19,017 nucleotides of DNA from Clostridiales bacterium (GCA_024695545.1 JAILHZ010000158.1:1-19017); one strand, 5' to 3'. Counted from the first letter of the stretch, positions 6,249 through 15,863 are shown. The notes: generated from the letters alone by a model not told the origin. Made by a program: numbers and translations.

Positions 6249-6851
6249 ATGGAAAACTTTGAGAGAATGAGTCTGGTCCCAACCGTTATTGAGTCGACAA
6301 ATCGTGGCGAGCGTGCATACGATATCTTCTCCCGTCTTCTGAAAGAAAGAATCGTTATTCTTTCCGAAGAAGTAAACGCAGTAACAGCAAGCCTGATCAC
6401 TGCACAGCTTCTCTTCCTGGAAGCAGAGGATCCGGACAAGGATATCCAGTTCTATATCAACAGCCCGGGAGGATCCGTTACAGACGGCATGATGATCTAT
6501 GACACCATGCAGCACATTAAGCCGGACGTGCAGACGATCTGCATGGGTATGGCCGCTTCCATGGGTGCTGTTCTTCTTACAGCAGGTACTAAGGGCAAGA
6601 GATTCATCCTGCCGAACGCGGAAGTCATGATCCACCAGCCTCTGGGCGGTGCACAGGGTCAGGCAACCGATATCCTGATCGCAGCGGATCACATCAAGAG
6701 AACGAAGCAGAAGCTCAACAAGATCCTGGCAGATGCTTCCGGACAATCTCTTGAGACCATCGAGAAGGATGTTGAGCGTGATAACTGGATGACGGCAGAG
6801 GAAGCTCTGAAGTATGGTCTTGTTGATCACATCATGGAGAAGAGAGCATAA
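6249..6851 (+). CDS. clpP: ATP-dependent Clp protease proteolytic subunit ClpP
   Basis: Predicted 200-aa protein of normal ClpP length. The catalytic triad is complete: S104 in [12 protein letters not shown]129 in MIHQPLGG and D178 in VERDNW. The oxyanion-region [13 protein letters not shown] and the N-terminal [19 protein letters not shown] are also typical. It should form the tetradecameric barrel that degrades proteins fed by ClpX or ClpC. AAAGGAG is 8 nt upstream of the ATG. It lies 40 nt after grpE and 86 nt before dnaK, on the same strand, with no strong terminator between. This makes it a member of the HrcA/CIRCE operon, an unusual place for clpP. No clpX or other Clp ATPase gene is in the window, so it could be the only ClpP or a second paralogue. 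Confidence 0.97.
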   Translation: MENFERMSLVPTVIESTNRGERAYDIFSRLLKERIVILSEEVNAVTASLITAQLLFLEAEDPDKDIQFYINSPGGSVTDGMMIYDTMQHIKPDVQTICMGMAASMGAVLLTAGTKGKRFILPNAEVMIHQPLGGAQGQATDILIAADHIKRTKQKLNKILADASGQSLETIEKDVERDNWMTAEEALKYGLVDHIMEKRA

Positions 6852-6883
6852 GGTTTTCACTTAAGGCTTGATTCTTCCGGTAA

Positions 6884-8797
<1,914 letters not shown>

Positions 8798-8827
8798 TTT
8801 CCGGCGCATCAGAACTAACAGATAAGA

Positions 8828-8867
8828 GGCAGGGCTGTGCACGATTTTTCGCGCACAGCCTTATGCC
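8828..8867 (+). other. Strong hairpin between dnaK and dnaJ
   Basis: GGCTGTGC (8833-8840) pairs with GCACAGCC (8853-8860). Inside, CGA pairs with TCG around a TTTT loop; outside, GGCA (8828-8831) pairs with TGCC (8864-8867). No T-run follows, so it is not a normal terminator. It ends 3 nt before the dnaJ ribosome binding site. It could protect the dnaK message from 3' decay or reduce dnaJ translation. Confidence 0.6.
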
Positions 8868-8887
8868 GATAAAGGAGGAACAAGGCT

Positions 8888-10015
8888 TTGGCTGAACAAA
8901 AGCGAGATTATTATGAGGTCCTTGGCGTAGACAAGAACGTTTCGGAGGACGAACTCAAAAAGGCATACCGTAAGATGGCCAAGCAGTATCACCCGGACCT
9001 TCATCCGGGCGATAAGGAAGCAGAAGCGAAGTTCAAGGAATGTAACGAAGCTTACGCGGTCCTGTCTGATTCCGAAAAGAGAAGAAACTACGATCAGTTC
9101 GGCCATGCCGGCGTCGATGGACAGGGATTCTCCGGATTCAGCGGTTCTGCAGTCGATCTGGGAGATATCTTCGGATCGTTCTTCGGCGGTGCTTTTGGCG
9201 GCGGCGGAAGAAGAAACAACGGACCGGTACGTGGTGCCGATCTTAAGTACAATATGTCGCTGGACTTCATGGAAGCAGCGTTCGGCGTAGACCGTACGAT
9301 CACGATCAACAAAGAGGATACATGTTCTGTATGTAAGGGATCCGGTGCGGCGGAAGGCACCAAGCCTGAGACCTGCCCGACCTGTAAGGGAAGCGGAAGG
9401 ATCCAGCAGCAGACACAGACACTCTTTGGTATGACAATGGTGACTCGTGACTGTCCGGCATGTAACGGACGTGGTACGGTCATTAAGAACCCGTGTCCGA
9501 ACTGCCGTGGCCGTGGACGTGCGGTCATTAAGAAGGATCTTAAGATCCATGTTCCGGCAGGTGTCGATACGGGCGATATGCTCCCGATCTCCGGTGAGGG
9601 TGAGCCGGGTCTCCGCGGCGGTCCATACGGAACACTTTACATCCAGTTCCGTGTTAAACCGCATCCGATCATCCAGAGACAGGGAAACAACACATTCTGC
9701 GAAGTGCCGATCACGTTCTCACAGGCAGCGCTTGGTGCAGACGTTCAGGTCGTTACGATCGACGGTGAGCAGACCGTTCATGTTAAGGAAGGAACCCAGC
9801 CGGGTGATTCCCTGACACTGAAGCAGAAGGGTATCCCGTATAAAAACAGATCCGGCATGCGCGGCGATCACACAGTAAGATTCTCTGTCGAGGTTCCGAC
9901 AAAGCTTACAGAAGATCAGAAAGCCAAGCTGCGTGCCTTCGATAACACACTCACGGAGAAGAACTACCAGAAGCGCGGTTCGTTCTTTGAGAGAGTGAAG
10001 GGGATGTTCAAGTAA
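8888..10015 (+). CDS. dnaJ: Co-chaperone DnaJ (Hsp40), TTG start
   Basis: Predicted 375-aa type I DnaJ. The J domain (about 7-72) has HPD at 35-37, which stimulates DnaK ATPase. A Gly/Phe-rich linker follows (about 74-107). The zinc domain has four CxxC units (C146/149, C163/166, C189/192, C203/206), including CSVCKGSG, CPTCKGSG, CPACNGRG and CPNCRGRG. The C-terminal substrate-binding domains are complete. The start is TTG at 8888: AAAGGAGG (8871-8878) is 9 nt upstream, and the TTG gives the normal N-terminus AEQKRDYYEVLGV. A weaker start codon plus the upstream hairpin fits the need for less DnaJ than DnaK, which is inference. A strong terminator follows. Confidence 0.97.
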   Translation: MAEQKRDYYEVLGVDKNVSEDELKKAYRKMAKQYHPDLHPGDKEAEAKFKECNEAYAVLSDSEKRRNYDQFGHAGVDGQGFSGFSGSAVDLGDIFGSFFGGAFGGGGRRNNGPVRGADLKYNMSLDFMEAAFGVDRTITINKEDTCSVCKGSGAAEGTKPETCPTCKGSGRIQQQTQTLFGMTMVTRDCPACNGRGTVIKNPCPNCRGRGRAVIKKDLKIHVPAGVDTGDMLPISGEGEPGLRGGPYGTLYIQFRVKPHPIIQRQGNNTFCEVPITFSQAALGADVQVVTIDGEQTVHVKEGTQPGDSLTLKQKGIPYKNRSGMRGDHTVRFSVEVPTKLTEDQKAKLRAFDNTLTEKNYQKRGSFFERVKGMFK

Positions 10016-10036
10016 GAACCATATGATCTTGAAAAC

Positions 10037-10075
10037 AAAAGAAGCTGTCCCGGAAAGGACAGCTTCTTTTTCTTT
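10037..10075 (+). terminator. Intrinsic terminator of the heat-shock operon (probably bidirectional)
   Basis: GAAGCTGTCC (10041-10050), loop CGGAAA and GGACAGCTTC (10057-10066) make a 10-bp stem, extended by A/T pairs, followed by TTTTTCTTT. Read leftward, the stem is followed by TTTTGTTTT. It can therefore also end the convergent phosphate-binding-protein gene. Confidence 0.92.
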
Positions 10076-10099
10076 ACAGAAAAACGTGAATACAGTCAT

Positions 10100-11191
10100 T
10101 CAGGAGTCATACTTCAGGATCTCGGAGTCTCCGACATCGACATTAAGTGAACTGTTATCTGCAATGAGTTCGATACTCTTTTCAGACCCGATCCAGTCAT
10201 AAAGCATCCTTGCCGGGCTGTCGGAAGGTTCATCGGCGCGGATCGCGACGTAGGCGGTCGTGATATAAGGATACGAATGATCTTTGAACGTCTCTGTCTT
10301 CGGGACGACACCATCGATCGCCACAAGATCGATATATCCGTTCTCAAATGCCCAGTCTAGATAGGAGATGATGTTATAGCCGATGGCGTACTTGTCATAA
10401 GAAACGGCATCGGTAATGCTCTCCATATCGTCTTCGAAATAGAAGTGATCCATCATAGAAGAGAAGTCCGGAGCATCTCCGTCCGGCCACAGGAATTCTT
10501 CAAAGAGACGCTGGCTTCCGGACTGGTCATCACGGAAATAAGGATGGATCTCCGCGTCCGGACCGCCGACCTGTTTCCAGTTCGTGATCTTGCACTCATA
10601 GATGCCGCGGATCTGCTCCTGCGTGAGGCTCTTCACGGGGCAGTCAGGAGCGACGATAAAACCAAGGCCGTCATAACCGTATGGTTTCATCTCGATGTTG
10701 ACTTTTACTTCACGGAAGTGTTTCTCTTCCTCTTCGGTAGGTGCGACGAGGAAGACAAGATCGGCAACTTTATCGGCAAGGTTGATCCAGGCTCCATGTG
10801 TCTTCGAACACATCGGAGCACGGGACTGGTCATTGCCCATGAAGTATTCGTATACGGCTTCAGTGATCGGTTTTCTTGCCGTGGAACTGTCGATGATCGG
10901 GAACATTTCCGGATAGAGCTTAAAATACGACTGAATCTCATCCAGCGGTTCAGTGGATTCAGTGGTAGACTCTGTCGTGGTGGTGTCCTCCGTCGTTTCC
11001 GTAGTAGTCTCAGTTGTGGATTCCGTCGTTGCGGAGGTCGTCGTTTCTTCGGTCGTCAGTTTGGCTTTGCCTTCTTTATCGTTCGACTTGCAGGCAGAGA
11101 AAACAAATGCGGCCGATATGATCAAGGCGACGATCTTACATGATCTTTTGGAGCGTAGAAATCTCCCTGAAAGTGCTTTTGCATTAAACAT
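10100..11191 (-). CDS. PstS-like phosphate/anion-binding lipoprotein
   Basis: Predicted 363-aa lipoprotein. The signal segment (about 17-33) ends in the lipobox FSAC (C34). A Thr/Ser/Glu repeat stalk (about 46-82) follows, then a type-II periplasmic-binding-protein domain of the PstS kind. Ligand-loop features are DSSTARKPI (101-109), a Ser/Thr-rich loop at the N-lobe, and YFRDDQSGSQRLF (218-230), matching the R-D-x-S-G-[ST] phosphate loop of PstS. IRGIYECKITNW is also typical (the I-tNW segment). It is likely to bind phosphate or a similar oxyanion outside the cell. No pstC, pstA, pstB or phoU lies nearby, so it may serve as a sensor or spare receptor rather than a transporter part. AGAGG lies before the ATG at 11191. 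Confidence 0.82.
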   Translation of the reverse strand: MFNAKALSGRFLRSKRSCKIVALIISAAFVFSACKSNDKEGKAKLTTEETTTSATTESTTETTTETTEDTTTTESTTESTEPLDEIQSYFKLYPEMFPIIDSSTARKPITEAVYEYFMGNDQSRAPMCSKTHGAWINLADKVADLVFLVAPTEEEEKHFREVKVNIEMKPYGYDGLGFIVAPDCPVKSLTQEQIRGIYECKITNWKQVGGPDAEIHPYFRDDQSGSQRLFEEFLWPDGDAPDFSSMMDHFYFEDDMESITDAVSYDKYAIGYNIISYLDWAFENGYIDLVAIDGVVPKTETFKDHSYPYITTAYVAIRADEPSDSPARMLYDWIGSEKSIELIADNSSLNVDVGDSEILKYDS

Positions 11192-11219
11192 AACCTAATA
11201 CCTCTTTTACCCTGTTTCC

Positions 11220-11238
11220 GGTCAGTGCCCGGCTGACC
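11220..11238. repeat. Hairpin in the leader of the PstS-like gene
   Basis: GGTCAG (11220-11225) and CTGACC (11233-11238) are perfect 6-bp arms around a 7-nt loop, between the predicted promoter and the ATG at 11191. It could be a regulatory leader structure. No T-run follows on the minus strand. Confidence 0.4.
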
Positions 11239-11248
11239 CTATAACTGC

Positions 11249-11257
11249 ATTGTAGCA
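11249..11257 (-). promoter_or_regulatory. Extended -10 promoter of the PstS-like gene
   Basis: Minus-strand TGCTACAAT (11257-11249) is an extended -10 with one mismatch in the hexamer. No good -35 is seen at 17 nt. The leader would be about 50 nt and contain the 11220-11238 hairpin. No PHO-box-like repeats were recognised. Confidence 0.4.
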
Positions 11258-11283
11258 TGCAAAAAGAAGAAAGAATATACGTA

Positions 11284-11319
11284 AAATAAAAGCCCCGATG
11301 GCGAGATCGGAGCTTTTAT
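11284..11319 (-). terminator. Intrinsic terminator after the CapA-like gene
   Basis: Read leftward, ATAAAAGC then CCGAT pairs with ATCGG then GCTTTTAT around a 6-nt loop, with a single A-C mismatch, followed by TTTTAC. It lies about 24 nt beyond the stop of the CapA-like gene and upstream of the PstS-like promoter, so the two minus-strand genes are separate units. Confidence 0.8.
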
Positions 11320-11342
11320 CTACAACAGGGAGGCTGTATTGC

Positions 11343-12806
11343 TTAATCCTGCTTCATTTCATAATACTTGGTGGTGAAAACTCCGTTAAAGAAGTTCTCA
11401 ACGTAGGTCGGGGTGATCTCCCACTTTCTCTGTGTTCTGGAGATCTCCGTGGTGTAATCCTCGAGGAGATAAACGGTGTAGTCCATCTCGATGCCTCTGT
11501 AGTTAACGAGCGGTACGGCTTCTACAGTCTCGATGGAAACCTTGGAACCTTCCTTCTTAATTCTTACCTTTGCCAGAGCCTCAACATAAGTCTCGTTCCA
11601 CGGCATGTTGGATACGAAGTTGCCGAGAGAGTAGAAGCATGGAACTTCTTTACCGTCTGCAGTGGTGAGGATCTCGAGCGGCTGGATAACATGCGGGTGG
11701 GTACCGATGATGAGATCGGCGCCGGCATCTGCGATCTGCTGAGCAAGGTCCTTCTGATACCAGGAAGGAGCTGTCTGATACTCTTCGCCCCAGTGCGGGA
11801 ATACGATGACGATATCGGCAACTTCTCTGGCCTTTGCGATATCGGACTTGATCAGGTTCATATCGATCAGCTTGACCATGTACTTGCTGTCAGCAGGAAG
11901 AGTGAAACCGTTAAGGTTCTGTGTGTAGTTGAGGTAAGCAACCTTTACGCCCTTGTACTCGCCGACAACGATGTGATCGTAATCTTCCTGGGAGTCGTAC
12001 ATACCGGTGAGAAGAACATTATTCTGGCTGTTCCAGAACTCGATATCTTCCATCGCGATGTCGCGGCCCTTGTCCCAGCTGTGGTTGGTGGCGTGGGTGA
12101 TAACATTGAATCCTGCTTTTACAACCGCTTCGCCGCACTCGATCGGTGCACCGAATACAGGGAAGTTGGTCCACTGCGAACGGTCGGAAGTAAGAACGAC
12201 TTCCTGGTTAATGATGCGGATGTCTGCTTCGTTGATGTAATCCTTGATGTTCGCATAGATGCTGTCGTAATTATAGGTGCCGTCTTCCTGAAGTCCGGAA
12301 TTCGTGATCATCAGGTGATAGAGGTTATCGCCGACAGCAACCAGATCGATATACTCGGTTTCGCCCGTGATGCCGTATTCCTTGCAGAGCTCGGAATATT
12401 TCTCATCGCTGGCGAAGGGCGCGAGGACGTGCTGTCTTTTAGCTCCGGCTGTCAGCTGACGGGTCCAGAATTCTTTAGCGTCGGAGTCCTTGCCGGATCC
12501 GATACCGACGAGGTCGTAGGAATTGTAAGCGGGAGTCTGCATGACAGGCATCTTGATCTCTTCAGCAGCGAGATCTACAGGAGCGGTATTCTCTAAATAT
12601 GCCTGGTCTTTCTCTACAGGAGAAGCACCGTAGTCAGAAATAACTACGTTCTGGTCCGCCGAATGGACGGGCTGGGTCATCTGTTTGCTGCTCCACTTGG
12701 AATGTGCGAGGAGAATGGTGGGGAAAGCAAGCAAAACCGCTACAACGGCAACGACTTTAGCTACTTCACTACCCCTTGATTTTGGTCTTCTGTTCTTCAA
12801 GATCAC
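11343..12806 (-). CDS. CapA/PgsA-family membrane-anchored metallophosphatase-like protein
   Basis: Predicted 487-aa protein with a GTG start at 12806 and AAGAGGGG just before it. One membrane segment (about 16-35) and no lipobox suggest a signal anchor with the domain outside the cell. Residues about 153-420 form the PGA_cap fold of the calcineurin-like phosphoesterase type. The motifs are LVAVGD (D160), INQE (N200, E202), THATNHSWDKG (N241, H242), FPHWGEEY (H338) and IGTHPHVIQPLE (H370, H372). Homologues take part in poly-gamma-glutamate capsule synthesis, but most lone CapA-like proteins have no proven role, and no pgsB, pgsC or capB gene is here. The N-terminal 40-150 region is poorly recognisable. 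It is transcribed alone, with its own promoter and terminator, divergently from prmA. Confidence 0.85.
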   Translation of the reverse strand: MILKNRRPKSRGSEVAKVVAVVAVLLAFPTILLAHSKWSSKQMTQPVHSADQNVVISDYGASPVEKDQAYLENTAPVDLAAEEIKMPVMQTPAYNSYDLVGIGSGKDSDAKEFWTRQLTAGAKRQHVLAPFASDEKYSELCKEYGITGETEYIDLVAVGDNLYHLMITNSGLQEDGTYNYDSIYANIKDYINEADIRIINQEVVLTSDRSQWTNFPVFGAPIECGEAVVKAGFNVITHATNHSWDKGRDIAMEDIEFWNSQNNVLLTGMYDSQEDYDHIVVGEYKGVKVAYLNYTQNLNGFTLPADSKYMVKLIDMNLIKSDIAKAREVADIVIVFPHWGEEYQTAPSWYQKDLAQQIADAGADLIIGTHPHVIQPLEILTTADGKEVPCFYSLGNFVSNMPWNETYVEALAKVRIKKEGSKVSIETVEAVPLVNYRGIEMDYTVYLLEDYTTEISRTQRKWEITPTYVENFFNGVFTTKYYEMKQD

Positions 12807-12832
12807 AAGCCCCTCTTTACCTTCATAATAAA

Positions 12833-12861
12833 ATTCTATAAATAACTTTTAATATTTGCAA
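12833..12861 (-). promoter_or_regulatory. Promoter of the CapA-like gene, sharing its -35 with prmA
   Basis: On the minus strand TTGCAA (12861-12856), 17 nt, then TAGAAT (12838-12833). The -10 matches consensus at 5 of 6 and the -35 at 4 of 6. Transcription would begin near 12826, about 20 nt before the GTG. Confidence 0.45.
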
Positions 12862-12884
12862 CAGTTTTTCGCACGATGTAAAAT
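12856..12884 (+). promoter_or_regulatory. Promoter of prmA, sharing its -35 with the CapA-like gene
   Basis: The same self-complementary TTGCAA (12856-12861) is followed on the plus strand by 17 nt and TAAAAT (12879-12884), a 5 of 6 match. Transcription would begin near 12891, about 30 nt before the prmA ATG. Confidence 0.45.
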
Positions 12885-12920
12885 AAATGCAAAAAAAGAT
12901 TTGTGAGCGTGAATGTTTTT

Positions 12921-13946
12921 ATGAAATGGGTGGAGATCGAGATCATTACAACCGAAGATGCATCAGATGCAATCTGCGAAATGCTTTCCCAGCTGGGAGC
13001 CGACGGAATCGCCGTATGTGACCCTCTGGAGATCAAAAGGATCATTGACGATCCGGACTCGCTGGCATATGCCGATGACGGATTTGTCGATTCACTGGGA
13101 TCGGATGTTAAGATCCACGCATACTTTGCCGAGTTCGACGACGGGATCCGCCTGGGCGCCAAAGAAGAGGAATACGAGAATCCCGAGGGTGTCGGCACGA
13201 TCTACGGAAACATCGCTACAGGATCCAAAACACTGGAAGAAACAATTGCTTTGCTGGAAGAACGACTCTCCGCAATTGGGGAATTCCTTCCGGTCGGTGA
13301 CGGCAAAGTCTCTTACAAATATGTCAAAGACGAAGACTGGGAAAACGAGTGGAAGAAAGATTACCATGCTTTCTCCGTATCGCCCCGCGTGACGATCGCG
13401 CCCTCGTGGGAAAGAGAATCCGTGAGTGAAAGCGGAGACCGGAAAGTGGTCTATCTCGACCCCGGTTCTGCGTTCGGAACAGGAACACATGAAACTACAT
13501 CTATGTGTGCAGAATTCATCGATGAGTATCTATCTGCCGATGATACGGTCCTTGATGTCGGCTGCGGTTCGGGCATTCTGGCCATTATCTGCAGTAAGCT
13601 CGGGGCAAAGGATGTCGAAGCATGCGACATCGACAGACTGGCGGTGGATGTGGCAGTCGAAAACTGCAAAGAAAACGGCGTAGAAGTGGACTGCTATACC
13701 GGTGAACTTAAGGACGCGAAGAAAGAGGGATATAGCCTCATTATCGCCAACATCGTTGCCGAGATCATCGCGGGGATCGCACCGCTCGTTCCGGGAAAGC
13801 TTCTTCCCGGCGGAAGATTTATCACAAGCGGCATCATCGACCATAAGAAAGAGATCGCTCTTTCGGCCTGCGAAGCCGCAGGTCTTAAGCTGATCGAAGA
13901 AAAGCAGAAGGGCGACTGGCACGCATATTATTTTGAGAAGCAATAA
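12921..13946 (+). CDS. prmA: Ribosomal protein L11 methyltransferase PrmA
   Basis: Predicted 341-aa SAM-dependent methyltransferase that trimethylates ribosomal protein L11. The start peptide MKWVEIEIITTEDA matches the family's usual MKW beginning, which is why ATG 12921 was preferred to the in-frame GTGs at 12903 and 12909. None of them has a good ribosome binding site. The small N-terminal L11-recognition domain is followed by the Rossmann domain. Characteristic stretches are LDPGSAFGTGTHETTSM, the SAM loop VLDVGCGSGILAI, the acidic ACDID after strand 2 and IIANIVAEII. The protein is about 30 residues longer than B. subtilis PrmA, mostly in the N-terminal half. In many Firmicutes prmA follows dnaJ; here two inverted genes lie between them. 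Confidence 0.95.
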   Translation: MKWVEIEIITTEDASDAICEMLSQLGADGIAVCDPLEIKRIIDDPDSLAYADDGFVDSLGSDVKIHAYFAEFDDGIRLGAKEEEYENPEGVGTIYGNIATGSKTLEETIALLEERLSAIGEFLPVGDGKVSYKYVKDEDWENEWKKDYHAFSVSPRVTIAPSWERESVSESGDRKVVYLDPGSAFGTGTHETTSMCAEFIDEYLSADDTVLDVGCGSGILAIICSKLGAKDVEACDIDRLAVDVAVENCKENGVEVDCYTGELKDAKKEGYSLIIANIVAEIIAGIAPLVPGKLLPGGRFITSGIIDHKKEIALSACEAAGLKLIEEKQKGDWHAYYFEKQ

Positions 13947-13978
13947 TCCCTAAAATGCGTTAAACTAGAAGAAGCAAT

Positions 13979-14008
13979 TCCTTGCTGAAATAAAGCAAAG
14001 GATTCTTT
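13979..14008 (+). other. Weak hairpin between prmA and the response-regulator gene
   Basis: TCCTTGCT (13979-13986) pairs with AGCAAAGGA (13994-14002) with a one-base bulge, followed by TTCTTT. It may be a weak terminator of prmA or an RNA leader structure of the regulator gene. No clear promoter was recognised in this 73-nt gap. Confidence 0.35.
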
Positions 14009-14019
14009 GGAGAGGGACA

Positions 14020-14712
14020 ATGGCGTATAAGATTCTCATCATTGACGATGACAGGGATATCCTTTTGATCATCTCGGATATGCTCTCGGGCTACGGGTAT
14101 GAAGTCACGACGGCGGAATCCGCGGAGGAGGCGTTCGGCCTTCTGTCTTCCAATTCCTACCATCTCCTGCTTCTGGATATCAATCTTCCGGACAGTGACG
14201 GATTCGAGGTCTGTAAGCAGCTCCGTGAAGTCTCGACAGTCCCGGTGATCTTTGCCAGTGCCAGAACTTCGGAGAGCGACCGCATCTCGGGCTATGAGAT
14301 CGGCGGGGACGACTATCTTCCGAAGCCTTATTCCATGAAAGAACTCCTCGTCCATGTGCAGGCACTGCTTCGCAGGACCTATGGCTTTTCAACAGAAGAG
14401 AAGATCGTGAGTTTCGGGGATATCTCCGTAAACATTACGGCGAGATCAGTCACGAAGAAGGGAGAGCCGGTTTCGCTTTCGCTTCGGGAATTCGATCTTC
14501 TGGCCTTCCTTTGTGAGCATAAGAATGAAGCGATGCCAAAGGATAAGATCCTAACGTCCGTGTGGGGTGCTTTTATGACATCGGAAGCATCGACTCTTAC
14601 TGTGCATATCCGCTGGCTTAGAGAAAAGCTTGAAGAGGACCCGGCGGATCCTAAGTTCATCAAGACCGTCTATAAAGTAGGCTATATGCTGGAGGTGCCG
14701 GCGAATGCGTAA
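14020..14712 (+). CDS. OmpR/PhoB-family response regulator
   Basis: Predicted 230-aa protein. The receiver domain (1-118) has the acidic cluster D9-D11, phospho-acceptor D53 in LLLDINLPDSDG, S80 in the conserved Thr/Ser position and K102 in DDYLPKPYS. The winged-helix DNA-binding domain (about 130-228) ends with the typical TVHIRWLREKLEEDP and KTVYKVGYMLE. GGAGAGG precedes the ATG. It overlaps the histidine kinase gene by 8 nt, so the two are translationally coupled and form one two-component system. Its targets probably include the ABC transporter genes downstream, inferred from gene order. Confidence 0.94.
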   Translation: MAYKILIIDDDRDILLIISDMLSGYGYEVTTAESAEEAFGLLSSNSYHLLLLDINLPDSDGFEVCKQLREVSTVPVIFASARTSESDRISGYEIGGDDYLPKPYSMKELLVHVQALLRRTYGFSTEEKIVSFGDISVNITARSVTKKGEPVSLSLREFDLLAFLCEHKNEAMPKDKILTSVWGAFMTSEASTLTVHIRWLREKLEEDPADPKFIKTVYKVGYMLEVPANA

Positions 14713-15844
14713 ACGTGTGCTCGGCATCTTTGCCGTTTTAATGGTTCTGGTCATTGTGGTTTCCGTGATGCTCTATCTCGATTCGGGGAAAGGAGGAGAT
14801 GAATCGGCAAGCGAAAACCTTGTCAGCATCAATGAGATCGATAAGCTTGTCCAGGAGGAGAACACGGAAAAAGCTTCCGAAAAACTCTCCGAACTGTCCG
14901 AAAATCTCAGAAAAAGCAATACCGGAACGGGAAGAGATACCCGGATCCTGATCGTCGGAGGGGTTGCCTGCATATTCCTCTTAAGTGCCGGAATTTTCGT
15001 GTTTGTAACAGTGTTATACCCCCTTAAGAAGATCTCGAAGTACACAAGTGAGATCGCCAAAGGCAACACAGACATCCCGCTGACCTATGACCGGGGCTCG
15101 GAGGTCGGAGAATTCTCCTGGGCGTTCGACAGTATGAGAAAAGAACTGAATAAAGCACGTGCTTCGGAAAAAGAAGCGATCGAGAACAATAAGACGGTCA
15201 TCGCTACTTTGTCTCACGATATCAAGACACCGATCACATCGATCCGCGCATATGCGGAAGGACTTGAGGCGAACATGGACAGCACGCCGGAAAAGCGCGC
15301 CCAGTACCTGAGTGTCATCATGAAAAAAAGCGATGAAGTAAGTAAAGTAACCGATGACCTTCTGCTTCACTCCCTGTCGGATATGAACCGGCTGAAAGTA
15401 GAAAAGAAAGAAATCGAGATCAGTGCTTTTACCGAGCGCGCGGTCAAAGACCTGGATCCGGACGGAAAAGAGATCACGTACGATTCCTGTGGTATCGAGG
15501 CAATTGTCAGCGCAGACCCGGGAAGACTTCTGCAGTGTGTCGAAAACCTGATCACGAATGCCGGAAAATATGCGCCGGGCCCGATCTCCGTAAGGCTGGA
15601 AAGAAAAGATCCATATGTATCTATATGTATAAAAGACAGTGGAAAAGGCATTCCAGACGAGGACATGCCGTTCATCTTCGATAAGTTTTACAGAGGACAT
15701 AACAAAGGATCGCAGCAGGGATCCGGACTCGGACTTTATATTGTTAAGTATCTTATGACACAAATGGATGGGGATATTACACTTCAGAATACATCTGACG
15801 GACTTCTGGCGAAGCTGATGCTTCCTCTGGAGAAAAAAGATTGA
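14705..15844 (+). CDS. Two-transmembrane sensor histidine kinase
   Basis: Predicted 379-aa membrane kinase. TM1 is about 5-24 and TM2 about 80-105. They enclose a short outer region of about 55 residues, Glu/Ser/Lys-rich with heptad-like leucines, likely helical. A HAMP linker (about 106-160) follows, then the H-box LSHDIKTPITSIRAYAEGL with H171, the N-box NLITNAGKYA (N281, N285), the G1 box KDSGKGIPDEDMPFIFDKFYRG (309-331, in part) and the G2 box GSGLGLYIVK. GGAGGTG lies 7 nt before the ATG, inside the regulator gene. The outer domain is larger than the nearly absent loop of BceS-type kinases, so direct sensing of a ligand is possible. The signal is unknown; cationic peptide or envelope stress would fit the neighbouring transporter. 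Confidence 0.93.
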   Translation: MRKRVLGIFAVLMVLVIVVSVMLYLDSGKGGDESASENLVSINEIDKLVQEENTEKASEKLSELSENLRKSNTGTGRDTRILIVGGVACIFLLSAGIFVFVTVLYPLKKISKYTSEIAKGNTDIPLTYDRGSEVGEFSWAFDSMRKELNKARASEKEAIENNKTVIATLSHDIKTPITSIRAYAEGLEANMDSTPEKRAQYLSVIMKKSDEVSKVTDDLLLHSLSDMNRLKVEKKEIEISAFTERAVKDLDPDGKEITYDSCGIEAIVSADPGRLLQCVENLITNAGKYAPGPISVRLERKDPYVSICIKDSGKGIPDEDMPFIFDKFYRGHNKGSQQGSGLGLYIVKYLMTQMDGDITLQNTSDGLLAKLMLPLEKKD

Positions 15845-15863
15845 TCATGGAGAAAGGTTAAGG

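Noticed and set aside
5516..6439. A 307-codon open frame on the minus strand across grpE and clpP.
   Set aside because: It is antisense to two certain genes. Its composition (Phe/Ser/Arg-rich) is what reverse reading of acidic GrpE coding gives, and it has no domain.
11298..12596. A 432-codon plus-strand frame opposite the capA-like gene.
   Set aside because: The minus-strand frame carries all the CapA motifs, a promoter, a ribosome binding site and a terminator. The plus frame has none of these.
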